DNA of 64,000 bases from Pseudomonas lalucatii (lineage in GTDB: Bacteria; Pseudomonadota; Gammaproteobacteria; Pseudomonadales; Pseudomonadaceae). Shown in pieces: positions 10,872 through 20,568 of the stretch. Under the pieces are notes generated by a model, which worked only from the letters and a program-made list of their open reading frames with translations, did no database searches and had not been told where the DNA came from. Where the stretch lies: assembly GCF_018398425.1 (NCBI RefSeq), contig NZ_JADPMV010000001.1:2728001-2792000 (forward strand). The letters run 5' to 3'. A program made the translations under genes and the position numbers. Numbering within the stretch: the first letter of the stretch is position 1; each line of letters begins with the position of its first letter.

Positions 10872-11954
10872 ATGACACACAACCGCGCTCCTTTCTCTAT
10901 CGACTCCCCGGCCTGGCGCTGGGTTCCGCTGCTGGCGGCCCTGCTGCTGGGTGGCTGCGGCACCCTGGACTACTACGGCCAGCTGGCCCGCGGCCAGTTC
11001 GAGCTGCTGCGCGCACGCCAGCCGGTCGAGCGCCTGCTGGCCGATCCCGCCACCCCCGCGCCGCTGCGCCAGCGGCTGTCGTTGGCCCAGCAGGCACGGT
11101 CCTTCGCCAGCGCCGCGCTGGCCCTGCCGGACAACCGCAGCTACCGCCTGTACGCCGATCTTGGGCGGCCCTATGTGCTGTGGAACCTGTTCGCCACCGG
11201 CGAGTTCTCGGTCGAGCCCGAGCTGCACTGCTTTCCCATCGCCGGCTGCGTCGCCTACCGCGGCTACTACCGCCAGGGCCGCGCCCGCGGCGCTGCTGCG
11301 CTGCTGCGCCAGCAGGGCCTGGATACCTACATCGGCGGCGTCGAGGCCTATTCGACCCTGGGCTGGTTCGACGACCCGCTGCTCAACACCATGCTGGCCT
11401 GGAGCGACGAGCGTCTGGTGGCGGTGATCTTCCACGAGCTGGCCCACCAGCAGCTGTATGTGGCCGGCGACACGGCGTTCAACGAGTCCTTCGCCACCTT
11501 CATCGAGCGCGAGGGCCTGCGCCAGTGGCGGGCGAGCCGTGGCCTGGCCGAGGCAGACGCGGCGCCGGAGCGGCAGCGCGCCCAGTTCAGCGAACTGGTG
11601 CTGGCCAGCCGCGAGCGCCTGCGAATCCTGTATGCCGGCGACCTGCCGACGGCGGCCATGCGCGCCGCCAAGCAGGCCGAGTTCGCGCGCCTGCGCCGCG
11701 ACTACCGGACCCTGCGCGAACGCCAGTGGGGCGGCGTGGGCCGCTACGACGCCTGGGTCGAGGCGCCGCTGAACAACGCCAAGCTGTTGCCGTTCGGCCT
11801 GTACGACCGTTGGGTGCCGGCCTTCGCCAGGTTGTACGCCGAGGCGGGCGGCGCCTGGCCGGCCTTCTACCGCCGCGCCGAGCGACTCGGCCGCCTGCCG
11901 GCGCCGCAGCGAGCCGAGGCCTTGCAGGCCCTGCAGGGCGACGGCCAGAACTAG
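10872..11954 (+). CDS. putative zinc aminopeptidase, lipoprotein
   Basis: The 360-residue protein belongs to the predicted aminopeptidase family PF10023. A lipobox (LLLGGC) lies near residue 35. The zinc motif HELAH spans residues 188–192 and is followed by AFNESFATFIERE, whose first Glu would be the third ligand (gluzincin layout HExxH plus E). It is probably anchored in the envelope. ATG 10872 gives a normal signal segment. The substrate is not known experimentally as far as I recall. Confidence 0.8.
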   Translation: MTHNRAPFSIDSPAWRWVPLLAALLLGGCGTLDYYGQLARGQFELLRARQPVERLLADPATPAPLRQRLSLAQQARSFASAALALPDNRSYRLYADLGRPYVLWNLFATGEFSVEPELHCFPIAGCVAYRGYYRQGRARGAAALLRQQGLDTYIGGVEAYSTLGWFDDPLLNTMLAWSDERLVAVIFHELAHQQLYVAGDTAFNESFATFIEREGLRQWRASRGLAEADAAPERQRAQFSELVLASRERLRILYAGDLPTAAMRAAKQAEFARLRRDYRTLRERQWGGVGRYDAWVEAPLNNAKLLPFGLYDRWVPAFARLYAEAGGAWPAFYRRAERLGRLPAPQRAEALQALQGDGQN

Positions 11955-12008
11955 CGGGGCATGCCGCGGGTCCAACCCTAGGAGTCTCGCGACCAGAGGC
12001 GATGGACC

Positions 12009-12239
12009 ATGAACAGATGGATGCTGGTACCTGTGATCGGCCTGCTCGGCGCCGCCGCGCTGGCGCAGCCCAAGCCCTGCGAGGAGCTGAAGCGGGAGAT
12101 CGAGGTGAAGATCCAGGCCGCCGGGGTGATCAGCTACACCCTGGAGATAGTGGCGAACGACGAGGTGCACGACCCGAGCATGGTGGTCGGCAGCTGCGAC
12201 AACGGCACCAAGAAGATCATCTACCAGAAGAACGGCTGA
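12009..12239 (+). CDS. DUF1161 small periplasmic protein
   Basis: The 76-residue protein has a signal peptide (about 1–19) and a compact domain with two cysteines (CEELKREIEVKI and VGSCDNGTKKIIY), the DUF1161 pattern. The Cys pair could form a disulfide. Function is unknown. Confidence 0.8.
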   Translation: MNRWMLVPVIGLLGAAALAQPKPCEELKREIEVKIQAAGVISYTLEIVANDEVHDPSMVVGSCDNGTKKIIYQKNG

Positions 12240-12264
12240 GCCCGGCCGGCCAGGGTGGCGGCGC

Positions 12265-12912
12265 CTAGGCGGCGAAGGCCCGGCGCAGCTCGCCCAGGGT
12301 GGCGAAGTGGTAGGTCGGCGCCTCGCCCAGCAGCTCCTCGGCGCTGCCGAAGCCATAGCCCACCGCCGCCGCATCCAGGCCGTTGCGCCGGGCGCCGATC
12401 AGGTCGTGCTTGCGGTCGCCGATCATCAGCGTGCTGGCGGCTTGCAGCCCTTCCTCCTGCAGCAGATGGCCGATCAGCTCGGCCTTGTCGGTGCGGGTGC
12501 CGTCCAGTTCGCTGCCGTGGATGGCGCGGAAGTGCCGGGCGAAGCCGAAGTGTTCGGCGATCCGCGCGGCGAACAGGGTCGGCTTGCTGGTGGCGATATA
12601 CAGCCTGCGGCCTTGGTCGTTCAGGGTCGCCAGCAGCGCCTCGATGCCGTCGAACACGCGGTTCTCGTACAGCCCGACCTCGGCGAAACGCTCGCGGTAG
12701 TGGCCCACCGCCCGCCAGGCCGTGGCCTGGTCGAAACCGTAGGTCTGCATGAAGCACTGCAGCAGCGGCGGGCCGATGAAGTGTTCCAGCGCCTGCAGCT
12801 CGGGTTCGTCGATGCCCAGGCGGGCCAGGGCGTGCTGCACCGAGCGGGTGATGCCCTCGCGCGGGTCGGTGAGGGTGCCGTCGAGGTCGAAGAGGATGTT
12901 CCGGTAGTGCAT
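12265..12912 (-). CDS. HAD-superfamily phosphatase, phosphoglycolate-phosphatase-like
   Basis: The 215-residue protein has all HAD motifs: DLDGTLTD at residues 9–16 (nucleophile Asp), the Ser/Thr in YIATSKP, the Lys of motif III and MIGDRKHDLIGA (motif IV). A helical C1 cap lies between motifs I and II. Such enzymes dephosphorylate phosphoglycolate or nucleotides. The substrate cannot be read from the sequence, and it is distinct from Gph by its short length. Confidence 0.85.
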   Translation of the reverse strand: MHYRNILFDLDGTLTDPREGITRSVQHALARLGIDEPELQALEHFIGPPLLQCFMQTYGFDQATAWRAVGHYRERFAEVGLYENRVFDGIEALLATLNDQGRRLYIATSKPTLFAARIAEHFGFARHFRAIHGSELDGTRTDKAELIGHLLQEEGLQAASTLMIGDRKHDLIGARRNGLDAAAVGYGFGSAEELLGEAPTYHFATLGELRRAFAA

Positions 12913-12935
12913 GGACAGCCTTGTGCCGGTCGCGA

Positions 12936-13481
12936 TCAGTTGGAGGAGTAGCCTTCCATCAGGTGCTGGTCCTTCAGGCGCACGTAGTTGTCGGCGCTGT
13001 AGCGGAAGTAGCTGCGCTCCTGTTCGGTCAGCGGGCGGGCCTGCCTGGCCGGGCTGCCGACATACAGGTAGCCGCTCTGCAGGCGCTTGCCCGGCGGCAC
13101 CAGGCTGCCGGCGCCGAGCACCACCTCGTCCTCGATCACCACGCCGTCCATGACGATGCTGCCCATGCCGATCAGCACCCGGTTGCCGACGCTGCAGCCA
13201 TGCAGGGTGACCTTGTGGCCGACGGTCACGTCGTCGCCGATGTTCAGCGGGTAGCCGCCGGGGTTGAAGGGGCCGGCGTGGGTGATGTGCAGCACGCTGC
13301 CGTCCTGCACGCTGGAGCGCTCGCCGATGCGGATGCTGTGCATGTCGCCGCGGATGACCACCAGCGGCCAGACCGAGCTGTCGTCGCCGATCTCGACGTC
13401 GCCGAGGATCACGGCGGAGGCGTCGACGAACACCCGTTCGCCGAGTTGCGGGGTGAACTGCTGGTAACTGCGAATCGCCAC
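12936..13481 (-). CDS. gamma-carbonic anhydrase-like hexapeptide-repeat protein (YrdA type)
   Basis: The 181-residue left-handed beta helix has recurring hexapeptides (VILGDVEIGDDSSVWPLVVIRGD, VTVGHKVTLHGCSVG, VLIGMGSIV, VVLGAGSLV). The zinc ligand histidines appear in HITHAG and GHKVTLHG. The family includes YrdA/CaiE-type metal-binding proteins; carbonic anhydrase activity is often absent. GTG start 13481. It lies 23 bp upstream of the HAD gene on the same strand, so they may be co-transcribed. Confidence 0.88.
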   Translation of the reverse strand: MAIRSYQQFTPQLGERVFVDASAVILGDVEIGDDSSVWPLVVIRGDMHSIRIGERSSVQDGSVLHITHAGPFNPGGYPLNIGDDVTVGHKVTLHGCSVGNRVLIGMGSIVMDGVVIEDEVVLGAGSLVPPGKRLQSGYLYVGSPARQARPLTEQERSYFRYSADNYVRLKDQHLMEGYSSN

Positions 13482-13617
13482 GATAGAAACCTCTTAAGCT
13501 GCGGTGAGCGGTGATTGTAATTAAGATAGCCGGCAAATCCGCCGAAACCTGGCTTTGCAGGCTTTTTGCCAGCGCCGGTTCCGCCATGAAACTCCCTCGG
13601 TTACAGGTGACCCAGTC

Positions 13618-15666
13618 GTGACTGCGAACAACCCCCTGCTGCAAGACTTCGACCTGCCGCCCTATTCCGCCATCCGTCCCGAGCATGTCGAGCCGGCCAT
13701 CGATGCCATTCTCGCCGACAGCCGCGCGGCCATCGGCGAACTGCTCAAGCAACAGTCTGGCACACCGAGCTGGGACGGCCTGGTGTTGGTGCTCGACGAG
13801 CTGCACGCGCGCCTCGGTCGCGCCTGGGGTCCGGTCAGCCACCTCAACGCGGTGTGCAACAGTGCCGAACTGCGCCAGGCCTACGAGGCCTGCCTGCCCA
13901 AGCTGTCCGAATACTGGACCGAGCTGGGCCACAACCGCGCGCTGTACCAGGCCTATCAGGCCCTGGCCGACAGCCCGGCCGCGGCCCAGTTCGAGGTGGC
14001 CCAGCAGACCATCCTCGAGCACGCCCTGCGCGATTTCCACCTGTCCGGCATCGACCTGGCCGAGGCCGACAAGCAGCGCTTCGGCGCCATCCAGAGCAAG
14101 CTGTCCGAGCTCGGCAGCCGCTTCTCCAACCAGCTGCTCGATGCCACCCAGGCCTGGACCAAGCACATCGCCGACGAAGCGACGCTGGCCGGCCTGACCG
14201 ACTCGGCCAAGGCGCAGATGCAGCAGGCCGCCGAGGCCAAGGGCCTGGACGGCTGGCTGATCAGCCTGGAGTTCCCCAGCTACTACGCGGTGATGACCTA
14301 CGCCGACGACCGCGCCCTGCGCGAAGAGCTGTATGCTGCCTACTGCACCCGCGCTTCCGACCAGGGGCCGAACGCCGGCCAGCACGACAACGGCCCGGTG
14401 ATGGCGGAGATCCTCGACCTGCGCCAGGAGCTGGCCCGGTTGCTCGGCTTCGGCAACTACGCCGAGCTGAGCCTGGCCACCAAGATGGCCGAGTCCAGCG
14501 AGCAGGTGCTGAGCTTCCTGCGCGACCTGGCCGTGCGCAGCAAGCCGTTCGCCGCCCAGGACCTGGACGAGCTGCGCGCCTTCGCCGCCGAGCAGGGCTG
14601 CAGCGACCTGCAGAGCTGGGACGTCGGCTACTACGCCGAGAAGCTGCGCGAGCAGCGCTACAGCATCTCCCAGGAGATCCTGCGGCCCTACTTCCCCATC
14701 GACAAGGTGCTCGGCGGCCTGTTCGCCATAGTCGAGCGGCTCTACGGCATCCAGATCGAGGAGCTCAGCGGCTTCGACAGCTGGCACCCGGACGTGCGCC
14801 TGTTCGAGATCAAGGAGCACGGCCAGCACGTCGGGCGCTTCTTCTTCGACCTCTACGCCCGCGCCAACAAGCGTGGCGGCGCCTGGATGGACGGCGCCCG
14901 CGACAAGCGCCGCAGCGCCAGCGGCGAGCTGATCAGCCCGGTGGCCAACCTGGTGTGCAACTTCACCCCGGCGGTGAACGGCAAGCCGGCGCTGCTGACC
15001 CACGACGAGGTCACCACCCTGTTCCACGAGTTCGGCCATGGCTTGCACCACCTGCTGACCCGGGTCGAGCAGGCCGGCGCCTCGGGCATCAACGGCGTGG
15101 CCTGGGACGCGGTCGAGCTGCCCAGCCAGTTCATGGAGAACTGGTGCTGGGAGCCCGAAGGCCTGGCGCTGATCTCCGGCCACTTCGAGAGCGGCGAGGC
15201 GCTGCCCCAGGACCTGCTGGACAAGATGCTGGCGGCGAAGAACTTCCAGTCCGGGTTGATGATGGTGCGTCAGCTGGAGTTTTCCCTGTTCGACTTCGAG
15301 CTGCACGCCCATCACGGCGACGGCCGCAGCGTGCTGCAGGTGCTCGAGGGCGTGCGCGACGAGGTCTCGGTGTTGCGTCCGCCGGCCTACAACCGTTTCG
15401 CCAACGGTTTCGCGCACATCTTCGCCGGCGGCTACGCGGCCGGTTACTACAGCTACAAGTGGGCCGAGGTGCTGTCCGCCGACGCCTTCTCGCGCTTCGA
15501 GGAGGAAGGCGTGCTCAACGGCGACACCGGCCGCGCCTTCCGCGAGGCGATCCTGGCCCGCGGCGGTTCCCGGGAACCCATGGTGCTGTTCGTCGACTTC
15601 CGCGGCCGCGAGCCGCGCATCGACGCCCTGCTGCGCCACCTCGGCCTGAGCCAGGAGGCGGCATGA
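13618..15666 (+). CDS. prlC: oligopeptidase A (M3 family metallopeptidase)
   Basis: The 682-residue cytoplasmic zinc peptidase degrades short peptides and cleaved signal peptides. The HEFGH zinc motif is at residues 470–474, inside the M3 context LFHEFGHGLHHLLT, and the third ligand Glu is in the VELPSQFMENW segment. GTG start 13618 (VTANNPLLQDFDLP) matches the family's N-terminus; upstream in-frame codons look non-coding. The stop overlaps the next gene (ATGA). Confidence 0.95.
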   Translation: MTANNPLLQDFDLPPYSAIRPEHVEPAIDAILADSRAAIGELLKQQSGTPSWDGLVLVLDELHARLGRAWGPVSHLNAVCNSAELRQAYEACLPKLSEYWTELGHNRALYQAYQALADSPAAAQFEVAQQTILEHALRDFHLSGIDLAEADKQRFGAIQSKLSELGSRFSNQLLDATQAWTKHIADEATLAGLTDSAKAQMQQAAEAKGLDGWLISLEFPSYYAVMTYADDRALREELYAAYCTRASDQGPNAGQHDNGPVMAEILDLRQELARLLGFGNYAELSLATKMAESSEQVLSFLRDLAVRSKPFAAQDLDELRAFAAEQGCSDLQSWDVGYYAEKLREQRYSISQEILRPYFPIDKVLGGLFAIVERLYGIQIEELSGFDSWHPDVRLFEIKEHGQHVGRFFFDLYARANKRGGAWMDGARDKRRSASGELISPVANLVCNFTPAVNGKPALLTHDEVTTLFHEFGHGLHHLLTRVEQAGASGINGVAWDAVELPSQFMENWCWEPEGLALISGHFESGEALPQDLLDKMLAAKNFQSGLMMVRQLEFSLFDFELHAHHGDGRSVLQVLEGVRDEVSVLRPPAYNRFANGFAHIFAGGYAAGYYSYKWAEVLSADAFSRFEEEGVLNGDTGRAFREAILARGGSREPMVLFVDFRGREPRIDALLRHLGLSQEAA

Positions 15667-15941
15667 CAGACTCGGCGCCGAAGAAGCGTTTTATCGCCGG
15701 TGCGGTGTGCCCGGCCTGCAGCGAGATGGACAGCATCAAGATGTGGGACGAGGACGGCGTGCCGCACCGCGAGTGCGTGCGCTGCGGCTACGCCGACACC
15801 CTGGACGAGCGCGGCAACTCGGTGGCCAAGGAGCTGCCGACCCGGGTCAACGTCGGCGCCCTCAAGCCCAAGGCCGTCGACCCCAAGGTCAAGGCGGTGC
15901 AGTTCTTCCCCAATCCCAAGCTCAAGAAACCCACGGAGTAA
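15663..15941 (+). CDS. YheV-family zinc ribbon protein
   Basis: The 92-residue protein has two CxxC knuckles (CPAC and CVRCGY) forming a small zinc ribbon near the N-terminus, followed by a basic Lys/Pro tail. ATG overlaps the prlC stop by 4 bases, which is the usual arrangement for this family in gammaproteobacteria. The function is unknown; coupling with prlC suggests a shared role. Confidence 0.85.
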   Translation: MTDSAPKKRFIAGAVCPACSEMDSIKMWDEDGVPHRECVRCGYADTLDERGNSVAKELPTRVNVGALKPKAVDPKVKAVQFFPNPKLKKPTE

Positions 15942-15988
15942 TATCCGGGCGGCGTTTTGCTCAAGCCTGCCCCGACTCGGATGCAGTT

Positions 15989-16016
15989 CCGTAGCCTGGA
16001 TTAGCCTAGGCTACGG
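15989..16016. repeat. intergenic palindrome, possible terminator of the prlC operon
   Basis: CCGTAGCC (15989–15996) pairs with GGCTACGG (16009–16016) around a loop beginning TGGATTAG. The sequence resembles dispersed GTAGCC-GGAT type repeats of pseudomonads. There is no T-tract, so termination is uncertain. Confidence 0.45.
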
Positions 16017-16123
16017 TCCATTTCGCTCAGCGCCTGGTTGTGTCGATTTACGACCTCTGCAAACGATTAACTGGTAGTCCGCGCCATTCCCAGCGATGAC
16101 GGGATTCGACCAGGAGAGCCGCC

Positions 16124-16621
16124 ATGTCGCGCATACAAAGGATCAACCCCTGCCTGTGGTTCGATGACCAGGCCGAGCAGGCCGTCGCGTTCTACCTGTC
16201 GATCTTCGCCAATTCGCGGATCGTCAGCCTCTCGCGCTACGGCGAAGCGGGACGCGAAATCCACGGCAAGGCGCCGGGCACGGTGATGGCTCTGGCCTTC
16301 GAGCTGGATGGCCAGGCCTTTACCGCACTCAACGGCGGTCCGCTGCTGCGCTTCAACGAGGCCATCTCGCTGCAGGTCAATTGCCAGACCCAGGCCGAGG
16401 TGGATCACTACTGGGACGAACTCTGCGCCGGCGGCGATCCCGCCGCGCAACAGTGCGGCTGGCTCAAGGACCGCTACGACCTGTCCTGGCAGATAGTGCC
16501 CAGCGTGTTGCCGGAGCTGCTCAGCGACCCCGACCCGAGCAAGTCGCAGCGGGTCATGGCGGCGCTGCTGCAGATGCGCAAGCTCGACATCGCCGCCCTG
16601 CAACGAGCCTACACCGGCTAG
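16124..16621 (+). CDS. PhnB/VOC-family protein
   Basis: The 165-residue protein of the vicinal-oxygen-chelate superfamily, PhnB-like sub-group (often mislabelled 3-demethylubiquinone methyltransferase), has paired beta-alpha-beta-beta-beta modules. Recognisable segments are CLWFDDQAEQAVAFYLSIF, FTALNGGP and WQIVPSVLPELL. A good ribosome site (CAGGAGAG) precedes ATG 16124. The substrate is unknown. Confidence 0.85.
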   Translation: MSRIQRINPCLWFDDQAEQAVAFYLSIFANSRIVSLSRYGEAGREIHGKAPGTVMALAFELDGQAFTALNGGPLLRFNEAISLQVNCQTQAEVDHYWDELCAGGDPAAQQCGWLKDRYDLSWQIVPSVLPELLSDPDPSKSQRVMAALLQMRKLDIAALQRAYTG

Positions 16622-16746
16622 CTGGGTGGCCTGGACGATTCGAGAACGGCTGTTGCGGATTGCTTCGGCGCTTATCCGGGTTATCAGGGCTGGGCAGGGG
16701 ATGCCGGCGGCAGGCGACGGCAGGTACTTGGTTACAGGGCAAAATA

Positions 16747-16764
16747 ACTGTATTTATATACAGT
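16747..16764. promoter_or_regulatory. LexA (SOS) box
   Basis: ACTGTATTTATATACAGT contains CTGT-N8-ACAG, a full match to the gammaproteobacterial LexA consensus with an AT-rich centre. It ends 20 bp before the radical SAM ATG. Homologues of that gene in P. aeruginosa are known to me as LexA-controlled, so the site probably puts it in the SOS regulon. Confidence 0.9.
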
Positions 16765-16783
16765 ATTTTGCCGGAGCCGTCCC

Positions 16784-17842
16784 ATGTCCGTTTCCCTGCC
16801 GCCGCGAGGCCGCGGCACCGCCAGCAATCCCGCCAACCGCTTCGCGCCGAGCCGCTCGGTGGCCGAAGACGACGGCTGGTTCCAGGAGGTACCGCCGAGC
16901 CGCGCCACCGAGGTGCGGGTGGAGATGGCCAAGAGCATCATCACCCGCAACCAGTCGCCGGACCTGCCGTTCGACCGCTCGATCAACCCCTACCGGGGCT
17001 GCGAGCACGGTTGCATCTACTGCTACGCGCGGCCCAGCCACGCCTACTGGGACCTGTCGCCGGGGCTGGACTTCGAGACGAGGCTGATCGCCAAGAGCAA
17101 CGCGCCGAGCCTGCTCGCGCAGCAGCTGGCCAGGCCCGGCTACGTCTGCGCGCCGATCAACCTGGGTTCCAACACCGATCCCTACCAGCCGATCGAGCGC
17201 CAGCAGCAACTGACCCGGCGCACCCTGCAGGTGCTGCTCGAGCACCGCCATCCGGTGACCATCGTCACCAAGGGCGCGCTGATCCTGCGCGATCTCGAGC
17301 TGCTCGGGCAGCTGGCCGAGCAGCGCCTGGTGGCGGTGATGATCAGCCTGACCACCCTGGACGACGAGCTCAAGCGCATCATGGAGCCGCGCGCGGCCTC
17401 GCCGGCGGCGCGCCTGCGGGCGATCCGCGTGCTGCGCGCGCAGGGCGTCCCGGTGGGCGTGCTCTGTGCGCCGATGATTCCGATGATCAACGACATGGAG
17501 CTGGAGCGCCTGCTCGAGGCGGCCAAGCAGGCCGGGGCGCAGCGCGCGGCCTACATGTTCCTGCGCCTGCCGCGGGAGGTCGCGCCGCTGTTCGAGGAGT
17601 GGCTGCAGGCGCACTACCCGCAGCGCGCCGAGCACGTCCTCAGCCTGGTGCGGCAGAGCCGCGGCGGCGCGCTGTACGACAGCCGCTTCGGCGCACGCAT
17701 GCGCGGCGAGGGGGCCTTCGCCGCCCTGCTGGCGCAGCGCTTCGCCGTGGCCAGCAGGCGCCTCGGCCTGCAGGGCCGCGAGGACTTCGAGCTGGACTGC
17801 TCGCGCTTCTGCCCGCCGGGCGGGCAGCTGGCGCTGTTGTGA
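16784..17842 (+). CDS. SOS-regulated radical SAM protein (PA0069 family, SplB-like)
   Basis: The 352-residue protein has the radical SAM cluster motif CEHGCIYC (Cys73, Cys77, Cys80; CxxxCxxC), typical for this COG1533 group related to spore photoproduct lyase. A TIM-barrel core follows, with GSNTDPYQPIE and ITKGALILRD-like strands, and a Cys-containing tail (CSRFCPPGG) that could bind a second metal site. A LexA box lies just upstream. A DNA repair role is plausible from regulation and family but unproven. Its last 38 bp recur at 27842–27879. Confidence 0.88.
   Translation: MSVSLPPRGRGTASNPANRFAPSRSVAEDDGWFQEVPPSRATEVRVEMAKSIITRNQSPDLPFDRSINPYRGCEHGCIYCYARPSHAYWDLSPGLDFETRLIAKSNAPSLLAQQLARPGYVCAPINLGSNTDPYQPIERQQQLTRRTLQVLLEHRHPVTIVTKGALILRDLELLGQLAEQRLVAVMISLTTLDDELKRIMEPRAASPAARLRAIRVLRAQGVPVGVLCAPMIPMINDMELERLLEAAKQAGAQRAAYMFLRLPREVAPLFEEWLQAHYPQRAEHVLSLVRQSRGGALYDSRFGARMRGEGAFAALLAQRFAVASRRLGLQGREDFELDCSRFCPPGGQLALL
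17798..17835 (+). repeat. direct repeat, left copy (3' end of the radical SAM gene)
   Basis: This 38-bp segment matches 27842–27879 at 36 of 38 positions in the same orientation. It includes the palindrome CTGCCCGCC-G-GGCGGGCAG. The two copies bracket the mannitol cluster. Confidence 0.85.
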
Positions 17843-18047
17843 GCGCCGCATGGCCGGTGCGGGCGCGGGTCAGCCGGTGCGACTCGCGCTGCCCCTGCCG
17901 ATCGGCTAGGCGCCGCTTCTCCGGCTGGCAGGGCTACTCTGTCAAAGGGAGTACCATGGGTCAGGCGGCTGGCCGGACGGAGCCGCCTCGGCATTGTGCT
18001 CCGGCGCCGCCGCACAACCTGCAACCAGCCCGAATCTGCCAGTCACC

Positions 18048-18953
18048 ATGAACCGTACCCTGCGCGTCCCCGAACCCTCCTTCGAACTGATGGACGATCA
18101 CGAGGGCCACTCGCTGATCTATCGCCAGCATGGCTTCCCCAGCCCGCTGGTGCGCTGGCATTTCCACAAGGAATACGAGCTGCACCTGATAGTCGCCAGC
18201 TCCGGCAAGGTGTTCATCGGCGACTACATCGGCAACTTCTCCCCGGACAGCCTGTTCCTCACCGGGCCCAACCTGCCGCACAACTGGATCAGCCAGGTGG
18301 AAGAGGACGAGGTGTTCGCCGAGCGCGACATGCTGGTCAACTTCACCGACAAGGTGCTGGACAGCGGCATCCCGGTATTCGACGAGCTGAAGAGCCTGGC
18401 GCCGCTGCTGGCGCGGGCGCAGTTCGGCATCGAGTTCCGCGACCCGCGCTGCATCCGCGAGGCGCGCCAGTTGCTGCAGAAGATCGCCGACTCCCAGGGC
18501 GCCACCCGCCTCGGCCACTTCTTCATCCTGCTCGAACTGCTGGCCGCCTGCGAGGACTACCAGCTGCTCTCCGGCCGGCTGCCCACCCAGCCGGCGGACG
18601 AGCTGCATGTCGACCGCATCAACCGCGCGGTGGACTACATCTTCCAGCGCTACGCCCAGGACCTGGGCCAGGAAGAGGTGGCGCAGTACCTGGGCATGAC
18701 CCCGACCTACTTCTCGCGCTTCTTCAAGCAGGCCACCGGGCGCGGCTTCGTCGAGTTCGTCAATCGCCTGCGGGTGAGCAAATCCTGCGAGCTGTTGAGC
18801 CAGAGCGACATGCCGGTGACCGAGGTCTGTTTCGAGTCCGGGTTCAGCAACATTTCCAACTTCAACCGACGCTTCCAGCAGTTGAAGGGCATGACGCCCT
18901 CGGACTACCGCAAGCAGGTGGTGCAGCGCCTGACCGAGCAAAACCTGTACTGA
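18048..18953 (+). CDS. mtlR: AraC-family activator of the mannitol cluster
   Basis: The 301-residue protein has an N-terminal cupin sensor (PLVRWHFHKEYELHLIV, then GPNLPHNWIS) and two C-terminal helix-turn-helix units (EEVAQYLGMTPTYFSRFFKQATG and PVTEVCFESGFSNISNFNRRFQ). It sits directly before and in line with the mtl transporter genes, 212 bp upstream of mtlE. MtlR of P. fluorescens is an AraC activator for the same set of genes, which fits; the symbol rests on this context. Confidence 0.85.
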   Translation: MNRTLRVPEPSFELMDDHEGHSLIYRQHGFPSPLVRWHFHKEYELHLIVASSGKVFIGDYIGNFSPDSLFLTGPNLPHNWISQVEEDEVFAERDMLVNFTDKVLDSGIPVFDELKSLAPLLARAQFGIEFRDPRCIREARQLLQKIADSQGATRLGHFFILLELLAACEDYQLLSGRLPTQPADELHVDRINRAVDYIFQRYAQDLGQEEVAQYLGMTPTYFSRFFKQATGRGFVEFVNRLRVSKSCELLSQSDMPVTEVCFESGFSNISNFNRRFQQLKGMTPSDYRKQVVQRLTEQNLY

Positions 18954-19031
18954 TTTGTAGAGAATCCAGATGGATGTGCCTGATTTTGTTGGGTTGTAGC
19001 GGGTAGTTAGGGATTTGGCTCTGTTTATTGA

Positions 19032-19058
19032 GTGCAAAAAAGTATCGGTTCAGGTGCA
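19032..19058 (+). promoter_or_regulatory. candidate AraC-type operator upstream of mtlE
   Basis: Two GTGCA half-sites (19032–19036 and 19054–19058) lie 22 bp apart start to start, two helical turns, as expected of direct-repeat sites for AraC activators. They are 108 bp or more before the mtlE start in an otherwise AT-richer intergenic stretch. This is inference from spacing only. Confidence 0.4.
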
Positions 19059-19112
19059 GTCAGGGATTTGTTCCAGCCAGCCCCCGGAGGTGTAATGCAG
19101 GTCGACTAATAC

Positions 19113-19120
19113 AAAAACAA
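19113..19120 (+). promoter_or_regulatory. candidate Hfq/Crc CA motif in the mtlE leader
   Basis: AAAAACAA within ACAAAAACAATACC matches AANAANAA, 45 nt before the mtlE ATG. Sugar-uptake operons in Pseudomonas are frequent Crc targets; the distance from the start codon is longer than usual, so confidence is modest. Confidence 0.35.
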
Positions 19121-19165
19121 TACCGTGCTCCTGGTGCTGTAGCGGCTCAGGAGGGGAGTTCGAAA

Positions 19166-20476
<1,311 letters not shown>

Positions 20477-20568
20477 CCAACGCCTCCGGGCGTTCCCGGC
20501 GCCGCGCCTGCAGTCCCGATGGCCGGCGCCCGACTGCCCGCTCTCTCCCGGATTTACACGGAGTCGCC

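Noticed and set aside
15942..16123. A small gene between the YheV and PhnB-like genes.
   Set aside because: No frame with a ribosome site or coding-like composition; the stretch holds a palindrome and nothing else I can support.
17843..18047. An integrase or tRNA att site at the left edge of the mannitol block.
   Set aside because: No recombinase gene and no tRNA-like sequence; the repeat is the coding end of a radical SAM gene.
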